Shown here: positions 52,996 to 62,091 of the stretch, in pieces
Numbering within the stretch: the stretch's first letter is position 1
How the letters are laid out: each line of letters begins with the position of its first letter
Origin: Streptomyces chartreusis NRRL 3882
GTDB taxonomy: Bacteria; Actinomycetota; Actinomycetes; Streptomycetales; Streptomycetaceae
Assembly: GCF_900236475.1 (NCBI RefSeq)
Contig: NZ_LT963352.1
Span: 1,922,001 to 1,986,000, forward strand
Direction of reading: 5' to 3'
Length of the DNA: 64,000 nt
The notes under the pieces: generated by a model
The model's input: only the letters and a program-made list of their open reading frames with translations
Told to the model about the DNA's origin: nothing
Databases searched by the model: none
Position numbers and translations under genes: made by a program

Positions 52996-54198
52996 CTACC
53001 CCTGGCACGCGGGCAGTTCGGCCTCGATGAGGTCGGCCGCGCGCCGCGTGCCGCCCTCCTGGGCCGACTCCGCCCGGATCTCCTTCAGGCGGCGGGCGAC
53101 CTCCGGGTCGTCCACGAGGGCGAGAGCCGCCTCACGCAGGGCCTCACCGGTCGCCTCCTCCGTCGGGAGGTACCGGGCCACACCGAGTCCCTGGAGCATC
53201 TCCGCGTTGCCGAACTGGTCCGCGGCCTGCGGTACGGCGATCATCGGCGTGGCCGTGGCCAGGCCCTCCTGGCTGCCGCCCGCGCCGGCATGCGTGACGA
53301 ACAGGTCGGCCTGCTTAAGGATCGCCAGTTGCGGCACCCAGGAGCGCACCTCGACGTTCGCCGGGACCTCCCCGAGTTCGGCCGGGTCGATGTGCTTGCC
53401 GACCGAGAGCACCAGGTGCCAGCCCGGCAGGTCGCCGAACGCCTTGACGCACTCCCGGTAGAAGCCGGGCTGCTTGGTGAAGGCGGACCCGAGCGACACG
53501 AGCACGACCTTCTCGGCACCGGCCGGCCGCTCCCAGCCACCCTCGGCGGCACGGTCGCCCTGGCAGGCCCCGACGAAGGAGTACACGGTCTCGTCGACGC
53601 GGTCCGCGTTCGGCTGGAGCGCCCTGGGGATCAGGACGATCGAGCGGTCGGGACGGCCCCCGAAGGCATCGGGGTGCCGGGTGATCCCGTTCTCCTCCAG
53701 CCAGGCGTGGAAGCGGGCGTAGTAGGCACGGCCGCGCTCGGTCTTCTTCGGCTCCTCCCACAGGGGCGCGGCGACCTCCTCCTCGTACCCCTCCCAGGCG
53801 ACCATGGCCGGCGACAGGGAGACCGCGGGCACGCCCCAGCGGTGGGCCAGCACGCGGGCCGGGTAGGAGGCGATGTCGTGCAGCACGAGGTCCGGCTCGT
53901 CGCCCTCGTACGCCTCGATCAGCTGCGGGAGGGCCTGGATCGCGTCATCGAGGAACGGCTCCGCGTTGTCCAGCAGCGTGCTCCCCCAGGCCTCCGGGTC
54001 GTCGTCGGGCGAGGGCAGTGTCGAGTTCCACGGCTTCACCTCGGCACCGGTGTCCGCGACCTTCTCCGCGAAGACCGGCGGGATCGCGTACGTCACGCGG
54101 TGGCCGCGCGCCACGAGCTCGCGGATCACCTCCAGACTCGGGTTCACGTGGCCGTGGGCGGCGATGGAGAACATGGCGATGTGAGCACGACTGGTCAT
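52996..54198 (-). CDS. mgt: Macrolide-inactivating glycosyltransferase
   Basis: A 400-residue GT-B glycosyltransferase of the MGT/OleD family, which transfers glucose from UDP-glucose onto the 2'-OH of macrolides, inactivating them. The N-terminal [32 protein letters not shown] and the C-terminal donor site [50 protein letters not shown] are diagnostic. ATG at 54198 is used. It lies 48 bp after an Erm-type methyltransferase on the same strand, the lrm-mgt resistance pair known from S. lividans. Confidence 0.92.
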   Translation of the reverse strand: MTSRAHIAMFSIAAHGHVNPSLEVIRELVARGHRVTYAIPPVFAEKVADTGAEVKPWNSTLPSPDDDPEAWGSTLLDNAEPFLDDAIQALPQLIEAYEGDEPDLVLHDIASYPARVLAHRWGVPAVSLSPAMVAWEGYEEEVAAPLWEEPKKTERGRAYYARFHAWLEENGITRHPDAFGGRPDRSIVLIPRALQPNADRVDETVYSFVGACQGDRAAEGGWERPAGAEKVVLVSLGSAFTKQPGFYRECVKAFGDLPGWHLVLSVGKHIDPAELGEVPANVEVRSWVPQLAILKQADLFVTHAGAGGSQEGLATATPMIAVPQAADQFGNAEMLQGLGVARYLPTEEATGEALREAALALVDDPEVARRLKEIRAESAQEGGTRRAADLIEAELPACQG

Positions 54199-54246
54199 GG
54201 GCCGACCGTATGCGAGACGAGACGTCTCGTGCAACCATTTTGGAGA

Positions 54247-55026
54247 TCAGCTGGTCAGCTCCTCGTGCAGTCGCAACCACCGCTCCGGCGCCACCTCGCC
54301 CACCAGCACGCCCGGGTCCAGGCGCGCCGCCCGGAACGCGGCGTCCACCCGCCGCCTCGGGTGGGCCCGCCGCAGCGACGCGTGCAGTGAACCGCCGGTG
54401 CCGGAGAAGCCCAGCTCGACCAGCCGGCGCCAGCTCCGGTACCCGGCGGCGTCGAGCAGCGGGTTGTCGCGCCGTTCCATGCGCAGCACCCCGGCGTCCA
54501 CGCGCGGCACGGGCCGGAAGCTGCGCCTGCCGACGCGGCCCAGCAGCCGCCACTCGTAGCGGGGCCAGGTCCGGACCGTCAGCAGCGTCCAGCTGCCGTA
54601 GTCGCCGGTGCGCTTACGGGCGTACTCGAGCTGGGTGAGCAGCGTGGCGTCGGTGAGGGCGGGGGCGCGCAGGCACCAGTCGACGACGGCCGCGGTGCGG
54701 GAGAAGGGCACGTTCCCGGCGACCGAGAAGGGCGTGCGGGGCGGGTGGGCGGCCAGGAAGTCCCCGCCGACGACCCGCACCTGAGGGGTGCCGGAGAAGC
54801 GGCCGCGCAGGACGGACACGAGCCGCGGGTCGATCTCGTACGCGCGCAGCTCCCGGCAGCGTCGCGCCAGCGGGCCGGTCAACGCGCCTTTGCCCGCGCC
54901 GACTTCGAGCAGCAGCGGGACCGGCCGGTCCTGCGGGGCGGCGAGCCGGGCGAAGCGTTCGGCGGTGGCGCGGTCGGCGAGGAAGTTCTGCGAGAGCGCG
55001 CGGGAGGTAGCGGTGGGGCGGGCCAT
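54247..55026 (-). CDS. erm: 23S rRNA (adenine-N6) methyltransferase, Erm family
   Basis: A 259-residue Erm-family methyltransferase, methylating A2058 of 23S rRNA and giving macrolide-lincosamide-(streptogramin B) resistance. The SAM motif is LLLEVGAGKGALTGPLA and the catalytic motif GNVPF has N105. In S. lividans the equivalent Lrm acts as a monomethylase. Nucleotides AAGGACC precede the ATG at 55026. An attenuator leader peptide and stem-loops lie upstream, so expression should be drug-inducible. Confidence 0.92.
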   Translation of the reverse strand: MARPTATSRALSQNFLADRATAERFARLAAPQDRPVPLLLEVGAGKGALTGPLARRCRELRAYEIDPRLVSVLRGRFSGTPQVRVVGGDFLAAHPPRTPFSVAGNVPFSRTAAVVDWCLRAPALTDATLLTQLEYARKRTGDYGSWTLLTVRTWPRYEWRLLGRVGRRSFRPVPRVDAGVLRMERRDNPLLDAAGYRSWRRLVELGFSGTGGSLHASLRRAHPRRRVDAAFRAARLDPGVLVGEVAPERWLRLHEELTS

Positions 55027-55039
55027 GGCCTGCGGTCCT

Positions 55040-55088
55040 TGTCTTCCGTGACGGGGTGAGGGCAGCCGAAGGCCCCGACCGGAAGACA
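55040..55088 (-). promoter_or_regulatory. Attenuator-like stem before erm
   Basis: TGTCTTCCG (55088-55080 on the minus strand) pairs perfectly with CGGAAGACA (55048-55040), 9 bp, across 31 nt that hold a second, GC-rich internal stem. The Shine-Dalgarno sequence AAGGACC begins at the base of this stem, so pairing could hinder erm translation until the leader ribosome stalls. Confidence 0.6.
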
Positions 55089-55126
55089 GAGGGAGAGCGG
55101 AGAGGTGAGACGCCTGGCTCAGCGGC

Positions 55127-55237
55127 TCAGCGGGCGTGGCTCCCCGGGCCGGTCAGGGCTCCGGGGCCGCTGCGCACCCGTGCGGCGTGCGCGCAGCCCC
55201 GGCCGTGACCGGAGATGCAGATCGCGTTGATTCCCAC
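55127..55237 (-). CDS. Erm leader peptide, GTG start, apparently leaderless mRNA
   Basis: A 36-residue leader (VGINAICISGHGRGCAHAAR..., ending GSHAR). Its opening, read MGINAICIS, echoes the macrolide-stalling ErmC leader MGIFSIFVIS (G2, I3 and I6 identical). The GTG starts 7 nt after a good -10 element, with no ribosome site, so the mRNA probably begins at or within a base of this codon. Stalling in the presence of macrolide would expose the erm start region. Proposed from sequence; not shown here. Confidence 0.65.
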   Translation of the reverse strand: MGINAICISGHGRGCAHAARVRSGPGALTGPGSHAR

Positions 55238-55244
55238 AGGCAGC

Positions 55245-55273
55245 ACGCTAGGCGCTGCCGGGACCAGGCTCAA
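55245..55273 (-). promoter_or_regulatory. Promoter for erm leader transcript
   Basis: On the minus strand TTGAGC (55273-55268), a 17 bp spacer and TAGCGT (55250-55245) form a near-consensus housekeeping-type promoter; the first likely transcribed base falls at the leader GTG. It is the best-looking promoter I could find in the window. Confidence 0.65.
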
Positions 55274-55289
55274 CGGGATTTCGCCGGGT

Positions 55290-56564
55290 TCAGCGCTGGT
55301 AGCGCGCCAGCACCAGGTTGCCGTCCTCCTCCAGGCGTTTGCGCAGCTCACGGATGCCGATGGCGCCGCTGTAGTACTCCTGGAGGGCCGGGGTCGCCAC
55401 CTTGTCCTTCCACTCGGGGTAGCCCCGTACGGCCTGTGCGGGCGCCGGGCGCAGGTGGGCGGCGAGCGCGGTGCCCGTGGCCCAGCCGTGCTCGGGTGTG
55501 CGCAGGGCCGGGTCGTTCAGCGCCCGGCTGCCGGTCGGCAGCATCCAGTCGCCGAGGGCGAGGCGGACCATGTTCCGCGGCCTCAGCAGGAAGTCGATGA
55601 AGGCGGCCGCCTCCTTCTTGTGCGGGGAGTCCTCGGCGATGGACAGCGTCTGCGGGCTGACGCCCTGGGTGAGTCCCCCGGCGCCGGCGGGGGCGGGCAG
55701 CACCTGCCAGGAGAAGCCCTTCGGGGCCTGCTGCACGATCTGCTGGCGGTAGGAGAAGCCGAGCGGGACCATCGCGTATCTGCCGCCGAAGAAGCCGGGC
55801 AGGGTGTCGGAGCCGCCGCTGCCCAAGGTGGTGGGCGAGGCACTGCGGTCGGTGCCGGCCTGGGCGTGGATGGTGCGCGGCACCACCTGGTCGGCCGCCT
55901 CGAACCGGACCGTCACCTTTCCGTCGGCCCCGCGGTGGAAGAGCCGTCCGCCCGCCGACAGGGAGAGGTTGAGCGTGGCGGAGACCGGTTCCTTCAGGGG
56001 CCAGGCGATGCCGTACTTCCCGCGGCCGCTGAGCCGTTCGGTGATGCGGCGGAACTCGGCCCAGCTCCACGGCTTTTTTGTGGTCGGGATCCGCACTCCG
56101 GACCGCTTGAGCCATGTCGTGTTGGCGATCAGCACGCGCGGCTCCTGGAGGAACGGCACGCCGTAGATGCCGTCCCCGAAGGTGGTGGTCTCCCAACTGC
56201 GCTGTGGGATGTCCGACTTCAGCCGGTCGGGCAGCAGGCCGGTGAGGTCGGCGAGGTAGCCGCCGTAGGCGAAGTCGGCGAGGTCGTCCGAGGCGTCGTG
56301 GATGATGTCGGGTGCCTCGCCGCCCTCGAAGGCGGTGAGGAGCTGGTCGTGGACGCTGTCCCAGCTCCCCTGGACGTACTCGACCCGGACGCCCGGGTGG
56401 GTGGCGTTCCACTCCTCCACCAGTTCCTTGTTGGCCTCGACCGACTCCCCCTGCCAGGCCAGGGACAAAAAGCGCAGGGTGATCCGGCCGTCGTCACGGG
56501 TGCCGCCGGAGGAGCAGCCGGCGAGGAGCAGCAGGAGAACGAGGCCCAGCAGGCGTGCGCGCAT
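55290..56564 (-). CDS. Extracellular solute-binding lipoprotein, third sugar ABC importer
   Basis: A 424-residue binding protein with a very short lipoprotein signal (LLGLVLLLLLAGC). The mature protein begins ITLRFLSLAWQGESVEANKELVEEWNATHPGVRVEYV and contains PDIIHDASDDLADFAYGGYLADLT, typical of sugar-binding proteins. ATG 56564 shares one base with the permease stop (TGATG), so it is last of three coupled genes here (permease, permease, binding protein), an inverse order from the other two sugar importers. Substrate unknown. Confidence 0.88.
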   Translation of the reverse strand: MRARLLGLVLLLLLAGCSSGGTRDDGRITLRFLSLAWQGESVEANKELVEEWNATHPGVRVEYVQGSWDSVHDQLLTAFEGGEAPDIIHDASDDLADFAYGGYLADLTGLLPDRLKSDIPQRSWETTTFGDGIYGVPFLQEPRVLIANTTWLKRSGVRIPTTKKPWSWAEFRRITERLSGRGKYGIAWPLKEPVSATLNLSLSAGGRLFHRGADGKVTVRFEAADQVVPRTIHAQAGTDRSASPTTLGSGGSDTLPGFFGGRYAMVPLGFSYRQQIVQQAPKGFSWQVLPAPAGAGGLTQGVSPQTLSIAEDSPHKKEAAAFIDFLLRPRNMVRLALGDWMLPTGSRALNDPALRTPEHGWATGTALAAHLRPAPAQAVRGYPEWKDKVATPALQEYYSGAIGIRELRKRLEEDGNLVLARYQR

Positions 56565-57397
56565 CAGCTCTTCACCGCCCCGCTGAGCATGCCGCCGGTG
56601 ATCCGCCGCTGGATGAGCGCGAAGACGACCAGCGAGGGCAGCGTCGCGAGGAACGCCGCCGCCGCGAGCGGGCCCAGGTCGGCGACGCCCTCGGCGCCGA
56701 TGAAATGGGTGAGCACCACCGGCAGGGTCTGTTTCTCCGGTGTCTTGAGCAGTACGAGCGCGAAGAAGAACTCGTTCCACGCGGTGATGAACGCGAACAG
56801 CGCGGTCGCCACGATGCCTGGCGCGAGCAGCGGCGCCGTCACCGACACCAGGGTCCGCACCCGGCCCGCCCCGTCGACCGTGGCTGCCTCCTCCAGCTCG
56901 GGCGGCACGGCCCGTACGTACCCGGCGAGCATCCACAGCGCGAACGGCAGCGCCCACACCACGTACACCAGCACCAGCCCCGGCACGGAGTTGATCATGC
57001 GGAGGTTCTTCAGCACGAGGAACAGCGGGATGATCAGCAGCACGAACGGGAACGCCTGGCTGACCACCACCCAGCCCGTCACCGCCTTCGCGAGCCGGGT
57101 GCGGCGCCGGGCGACGACGTAGGCCATCGGCGTCGCGATCAGCACGGCGATGCCGGCCGCCGCGAGCGCGGCGAGCAGGGAGTTGAGGGCGGCGTGCAGC
57201 AGCGGCTGTTCGTCGAAGGCCTGCCGGAAGTTGGCGAGGGTGGGGTCCTTCGGGATCCACGTCGGGTGCAGGCTGCCCAGCTCGCGCGGCGGCTTGAACG
57301 CGGTGGAGACCAGCCAGAGGAACGGAAAGGCGAGGAAGACGAGATACGCGAGCAGCGCGGTGTACTGGCCGACGCGGGCCGGGGTGCTGGTCCTCAC
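56564..57397 (-). CDS. Sugar ABC transporter permease (MalG type)
   Basis: A 277-residue permease with the EAA loop ELEEAATVDGAGRVRT and about six transmembrane segments. The GTG start at 57397 overlaps the stop of the preceding permease by 4 bp; its own stop overlaps the binding-protein start. No ATPase is adjacent. Confidence 0.92.
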   Translation of the reverse strand: MRTSTPARVGQYTALLAYLVFLAFPFLWLVSTAFKPPRELGSLHPTWIPKDPTLANFRQAFDEQPLLHAALNSLLAALAAAGIAVLIATPMAYVVARRRTRLAKAVTGWVVVSQAFPFVLLIIPLFLVLKNLRMINSVPGLVLVYVVWALPFALWMLAGYVRAVPPELEEAATVDGAGRVRTLVSVTAPLLAPGIVATALFAFITAWNEFFFALVLLKTPEKQTLPVVLTHFIGAEGVADLGPLAAAAFLATLPSLVVFALIQRRITGGMLSGAVKS

Positions 57398-58341
57398 GCG
57401 TCGTCACCTCCCCTGAGGCGGCCGGCGAGGAAGACGGCCAGGGCGATCGAGATCACGGCCACCATCACGCAGCCCATCGCCGCCGCGTAGCCGAACTGCC
57501 CGTAGCGGAAGGCCTCTTCGTACGCGAAGAGCATGGGCAGGCGGGTCCGGCCGCCGGGGCCGCCGCTGGTGAGGACGTAGACCAGGGCGAAGGAGTTGAA
57601 GTTCCAGATGAGGTTGAGCGCGGTGATGGCCAGGGCGATGGGTCTGAGGGCGGGCCAGGTGACCGTGCGGAAGCGGCGCCAGGCGCCCGCGCCGTCGACC
57701 GCCGCCGCCTCGTGCAGTTCGCGCGGGGTGTTCTGCAGTCCGGCGAGCAGCGCGACCGTCGTCTGCGGCATGCCCGCCCAGACGCCCACGACGATCACGG
57801 CGGGCAGCGCGGTGGCCAGCCCGCTGAGCCAGTCGCGGCCGCCGCCCAGGCCGAGGTCGCGCAGGGTCTCGTTGAGGATGCCGGCGTCCGGGTTGTAGAC
57901 GAGGCGCCACATGATGCCGACGACGACCTCGGGCATGGCCCAGGGGATGATCGCCAGGGCACGGGCCAGCCAGCGCAGCCGCAGGTCCTGGTCGAGCAGC
58001 AGGGCGAGGCCCAGCGCGAGCAGGAACTGCGGCACGGTCACCCCGACCGCCCACACCAGCCCGATCCGGAACGACTCCCAGAACAGCGTGTCGTGGAGCA
58101 GATCCTGGAAGTTGAGGCCGCCGATCCACTGGGTCGGCTCGGTACGGCCCGACTGGGCGTCGGTGAAGGCCAGCAGGATCCCGTACAGCAGCGGCCCGAC
58201 GCTGAGGACGAGGATGGGGAGCAGGGCGGGCAGCACCAGGAACCAGGCGCCGTGGTCGACGGCCCGGGGCCGGCTCCGGCCGGGCTTTCGGCCGGCCGGT
58301 CTCCTCGGCGTCGGCGGTGAAGCCTCAGTCACCGATGTCAC
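57394..58341 (-). CDS. Sugar ABC transporter permease (MalF/UgpA type)
   Basis: A 315-residue permease. A Pro/Arg-rich N-terminal tail precedes the first membrane segment (AWFLVLPALLPILVLSVGPLLYGILLAF), with the EAA loop ELHEAAAVDGAGAWRR. The GTG at 58341 has AAAGGGG 7 nt upstream. It leads the third importer; no LacI regulator lies next to it. Confidence 0.92.
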   Translation of the reverse strand: MTSVTEASPPTPRRPAGRKPGRSRPRAVDHGAWFLVLPALLPILVLSVGPLLYGILLAFTDAQSGRTEPTQWIGGLNFQDLLHDTLFWESFRIGLVWAVGVTVPQFLLALGLALLLDQDLRLRWLARALAIIPWAMPEVVVGIMWRLVYNPDAGILNETLRDLGLGGGRDWLSGLATALPAVIVVGVWAGMPQTTVALLAGLQNTPRELHEAAAVDGAGAWRRFRTVTWPALRPIALAITALNLIWNFNSFALVYVLTSGGPGGRTRLPMLFAYEEAFRYGQFGYAAAMGCVMVAVISIALAVFLAGRLRGGDDA

Positions 58342-58500
58342 AAATCAGCCCCTTTGACGGCTCGGCCGGCCAGGTCATGGTCGTGAAGGCGTTCTGCCTC
58401 GTCAAGGCACCGCGCACGCCGCCCGACCTGTGCCGATGCGACACTGACCGGCGGATGGCCGGAACCCGACGGCGGAAGACGTGGACGACGGAGGCGGACG

Positions 58501-59364
58501 ATGGACGAGGCACGGGCTCGGGACGTACTGGCCGCGGCGGGCGTGCTGCCCGGAGCGGCCGGCGAGGCGCGGCTGCTCGCGCTGGGTGAGAACGCGGTGT
58601 TCGCCGCCGGTGACCTGGTCGTCAAGGTGGGCCGCGACGCCGAACTCCTGGACCGGGCGCGGCGTGAGCTCGACATCGCGGTGTGGCTCGCCGAGGCGGG
58701 CGTACCGGCGGTGCGGGCCGCGGAGCCGAAGGCGCTGCTGGTCGACGGGCATCCGGTGACGGTGTGGCATCGGCTGCCGGATGCCGCACGGCCCGCCGAG
58801 CCGCGGGATTTGGCCGAACTGCTGCGGGTCCTGCACGCCCTGCCCGCACCCTCCTTCGCTCTGCCGCCCCGCGATCTGCTGGGCGGTGTGGAACGCTGGC
58901 TGCGGCTGGCGGGGGACGCGATCGATCCGGCGGACGCCGCGTATCTGCGGGAGCGGCGGGGCGGGTTCGCCGCCGAGGCCGCGGCGCTGACGCCTCATCT
59001 GCCGCCGGGGCCGATCCACGGGGATGCTCTCCCGCGCAATGTGCATGTCGGGCCTGATGGGCCGGTGCTGGTCGATCTGGAGACCGTGTCGGCGGATCTG
59101 CGGGAGCACGATCTGGTGGTGATGGTGCTTTCGCATGACCGCTACGGACTCCCGGACGACGCGTACGCGTCGTTCACCGCGACATACGGATGGGACGTCC
59201 GCGCGTGGGAGGGGTGTTCGGTGCTGCGTGGCGCCCGGGAGACCGCCAGTTGTGCATGGGTGGCTCAGCACGCGCCGAGCAATCCGAAGGCGTTGGCGGA
59301 GTTCCGGCGGCGGGTGGCTTCGCTGCGGGAGGGGGACGAGACGGTGCGGTGGTATTCGTTCTGA
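58501..59364 (+). CDS. Aminoglycoside-phosphotransferase-family kinase
   Basis: A 287-residue protein of the APH/choline-kinase-like family. The catalytic motif is IHGDALPRN (Asp175) followed by LVDLETVSADLREHDLV with the metal-binding Asp. The N-terminal nucleotide-binding lobe (LGENAVFAAGDLVVKVGR) is complete. Many members phosphorylate small metabolites rather than antibiotics, so the substrate is not assigned. Confidence 0.87.
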   Translation: MDEARARDVLAAAGVLPGAAGEARLLALGENAVFAAGDLVVKVGRDAELLDRARRELDIAVWLAEAGVPAVRAAEPKALLVDGHPVTVWHRLPDAARPAEPRDLAELLRVLHALPAPSFALPPRDLLGGVERWLRLAGDAIDPADAAYLRERRGGFAAEAAALTPHLPPGPIHGDALPRNVHVGPDGPVLVDLETVSADLREHDLVVMVLSHDRYGLPDDAYASFTATYGWDVRAWEGCSVLRGARETASCAWVAQHAPSNPKALAEFRRRVASLREGDETVRWYSF

Positions 59365-59468
59365 GCGCCTGAGGTTCGGGGGCCTGCGTAGTGCGGCGAG
59401 TGCGGGTCGAGTGGGGCCGGTCGCGCAGTTCCCCGCGTCCCTCAGGGGCGTCACCCGCCGTCACCGGC

Positions 59469-60185
59469 TCACGCGTCCGCCGGCTCCTTCAACGGCCAGG
59501 CCCCCTCCACCAGTGCCGTCGCGTCGCCCTTGCCGCGCAGGAAGTTCTGGAAGTCCGCCGCCCACTCCGCGTACCACTCGATCTGTCTGCGGTGGAGGTC
59601 TGCCGGGCCGAGGGACGCGATCTTGGGGTGGCGGGCGGCTATCGCACCGGCCAGGCGGGCCGCCGCGAGGGCGTCGGCCATGGCGTCGTGGGCGGAGTCG
59701 AGGACGACGCCGTACTCGGCGCAGACCGCTTCGAGGTTGCGCTTGCCCCGGCGGTAGCGGTCGACCCAGCGGTCGATGGTGTACGGGTCGATCACCGGCG
59801 CGGGGTCCACGCCGCCCAGGCGGTCGCGCAGGGACGGCAGTCCGTGACGGCGCAGTTCGGCGGAGAGCAGGGTCAGATCGAAGGCGGCGTTGTAGGCGAC
59901 GACCGGCACGCCCGTCTTCCAGTAGGAGGTGAGGACGCCGGCGAGGGCGTCCGCCACCTGGTCGGCCGGTCTGCCCTCGGCCGTCGCGCGCTCGTTGCTG
60001 ATGCCGTGCACCGCCACCGCGTCCTCGGGGATCGGCACCCCCGGGTCGGCCAGCCACTCCCGGCGCCCCATCGGCTCCCCGGCCCTGACCTCGATCACGG
60101 CTCCCGTGACGATGCGCGCCTCGCGCGGATCCGTGCCCGTCGTCTCCAGGTCGAAGCCGATCAGCAGCTCCCGGTGCCAGCCCAT
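59469..60185 (-). CDS. DEDDh 3'-5' exonuclease (DnaQ-like)
   Basis: A 238-residue exonuclease with the three Exo motifs: FDLETTGTDP (Exo I), VAYNAAFDLTLL (Exo II) and HDAMADALAAA (Exo III, HxAxxD). Such proteins trim DNA or RNA 3' ends in repair or proofreading. ATG 60185. It is monocistronic between the APH-type gene and the SAV2148-like gene. Confidence 0.9.
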   Translation of the reverse strand: MGWHRELLIGFDLETTGTDPREARIVTGAVIEVRAGEPMGRREWLADPGVPIPEDAVAVHGISNERATAEGRPADQVADALAGVLTSYWKTGVPVVAYNAAFDLTLLSAELRRHGLPSLRDRLGGVDPAPVIDPYTIDRWVDRYRRGKRNLEAVCAEYGVVLDSAHDAMADALAAARLAGAIAARHPKIASLGPADLHRRQIEWYAEWAADFQNFLRGKGDATALVEGAWPLKEPADA

Positions 60186-60303
60186 GGGCGGTCCCCCTTC
60201 GTGTGGTGCGTTCCCCCAGTGGTCTCCACCTTCCCATGCACCACTGACAATCAGAGGACCGCGTTCCGCTTAGGCGCCGAACCGCACGACCACGAGGGAC
60301 GGT

Positions 60304-61545
60304 TCACGACACGGGTCGCGAATCCGCCCACATCACCTCGAACTCCTCGCGATAGGTGGGGAAGAGGCCGCTTTCGTCGATCTCACCCGACTTGACCACC
60401 TTGCCGCTGTTGCGCAGCACGAACACCGGCGCTTCCATCCCCCGGGTCCGGCGCAGGTAGTTCTGCACGACCGCGATACCGTCCGCCCCGTCGCCGTCGA
60501 CCAGGTAGGCCGTGAAGCGGGGCGTCTCGTCGAAGACCTGGATCTCGAAGGCCCCCGGGTCCCGGAGCCGGGCCCGTACCCGGCGCATGTGCAGGATGTT
60601 CATCTCCACGGCCCGGCTGAGCTCGCCGCGCTTGATGCCCAGTTCGCGCTCGCGCCGCTTGACCGCGCTGGAGGCCGGGTTGAGGAACAGCAGCCGCACC
60701 CGGCAGCCCGACTCGGCCAGCCGGACCAGGCGGCGGCCGGAGAAGTTCTGCACGAGCAGGTTGAGGCCGATGCCGATGGCGTCGAGCCGACGCGCGCCGC
60801 CGAAGATGTCCTCGGCCGGGAACTGGCGCATCAGCCGCACCCGGTCGGAGTGGACGGCGACCACGTCGGCGTACCGGTCGCCGACCAGGTCCTCGACCGC
60901 GTCGATGGGCAGCCGGCGCGCGGAGGGCACGTCACCGCCCGTGCCGAGCATCTCCAGCAGCCGGGCGGAGGCGCGCTCGGCCTGGTTCAGGACGGCCTCG
61001 GACAGGGCCCGGTTGCGGGAGACGACGTTCCGGGTGACCTCCAGCTCGTCCAGGGCGAGCTCGACGTCCCGGCGGTCGTCGAAGTAGGGCTCGAAGCAGG
61101 GCCAGTGCTGCACCATCAGCTCGCGCAGCTGCGGCAGGGTGAGGAAGGACAGGACGTTGTCGTCGGCCGGGTCGAGCAGATAGCCCTTGCGGCGGCTGAC
61201 CTCGCGCACGGCGACCGCGCGCTGCACCCACTCCTGCCCGGCGGGTCCGGCGGCGGCCACGACCCAGTCCTCGCCGTGGACGGGTTCGTACACGGGGCGC
61301 AGTACGGCGGCGACGACCGCGCGCAGCCGCTGCTCGACGAGGTTCAGCCAGATGTAGGCCCGGCCGGCCCGCTGGGCGCGGGTGCGCACCTCGCGCCAGG
61401 CGTCGGCGTCCCAGTCCAGCTCCGGGCCGATCGAGCCCGTCGCGTCCATCGGCCGTGCCAGGGACACGGCACCGGTCGGGACGTCTGTGGAGTTCCCCTC
61501 GTGACCTTCGTCACCAGGGGGCAGCTCCAGCCCTCCCGAGCCCAC
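60304..61545 (-). CDS. SAV2148-like HEPN-domain protein
   Basis: A 413-residue protein whose sequence (DWDADAWREVRTRAQRAGRAYIWLNLVEQRLRAVVAAVLRPV..., LFLNPASSAVKRRERELGIKRGELSRAVEMNILHMRRVRARL) I recognise as the conserved Streptomyces family annotated as SAV2148 HEPN-domain proteins. Role is unknown; HEPN domains occur in RNases and nucleotide-linked systems, and the C-terminal half resembles DUF5919-type sensor domains. The GTG at 61545 gives the family's usual N-terminus; a TTG 14 codons upstream is possible. Confidence 0.75.
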   Translation of the reverse strand: MGSGGLELPPGDEGHEGNSTDVPTGAVSLARPMDATGSIGPELDWDADAWREVRTRAQRAGRAYIWLNLVEQRLRAVVAAVLRPVYEPVHGEDWVVAAAGPAGQEWVQRAVAVREVSRRKGYLLDPADDNVLSFLTLPQLRELMVQHWPCFEPYFDDRRDVELALDELEVTRNVVSRNRALSEAVLNQAERASARLLEMLGTGGDVPSARRLPIDAVEDLVGDRYADVVAVHSDRVRLMRQFPAEDIFGGARRLDAIGIGLNLLVQNFSGRRLVRLAESGCRVRLLFLNPASSAVKRRERELGIKRGELSRAVEMNILHMRRVRARLRDPGAFEIQVFDETPRFTAYLVDGDGADGIAVVQNYLRRTRGMEAPVFVLRNSGKVVKSGEIDESGLFPTYREEFEVMWADSRPVS

Positions 61546-62091
61546 CCGCGCACCGCCTTCCGCTCCCCCGAGCACTCCCCTTGTCAACGATCAAGGAAGG
61601 GTACTCCGGGAGCGGTCGGCGGTGCAGCCGGATGGGCAGGACAGTTCTCGGCAGCGTGCCCGTTCCGCCGGGCGAGCCCGGCGGGAGTGAGCGGATTCAT
61701 AGCCGTGACGTCACGCCCGGCGAGGCAGAGTCGTGCCCGTGTGGTGCCCGCTCAGGGCGGTCGCGACCCGCTCCGTCTCGCCATCGGCCGGTGGACCGTG
61801 GCCCGTGCCCTTCGCGGCTTCGGCCGGCGTCTCCGCTGCGTCCCCGGCGCCTCCGGGGCTCCGCCCGGCCTCCTCCCGGACGGGGGCTGCCCCGCCCGGG
61901 TCCCCGTGTCATATTTTCCCCGTACTCCCCCACAGCCCCGGGAGTATCCCGTGCCCCACTGGTTCGGCATAACGCGTATGCACTGGTCACTTGGTAAGAG
62001 GGACATAAGTCATAGGAGGTTCCCTCACTTTCGGGGAGACTCGGGGCCAAGGCGTCCCCACCGGCGCCGCTCACCTGAAAGAGTCGTATCC
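61546..62091. promoter_or_regulatory. Long divergent leader/promoter region of glgX
   Basis: A 546 bp gap between divergent genes. GCATA-ACGCG-TATGC (61967-61981) is an inverted repeat flanked by two CACTGGT direct repeats, and is AT-richer than the surroundings, marking a probable promoter/operator for glgX. No coding frame is convincing; the frames open here are shadows. Confidence 0.45.
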
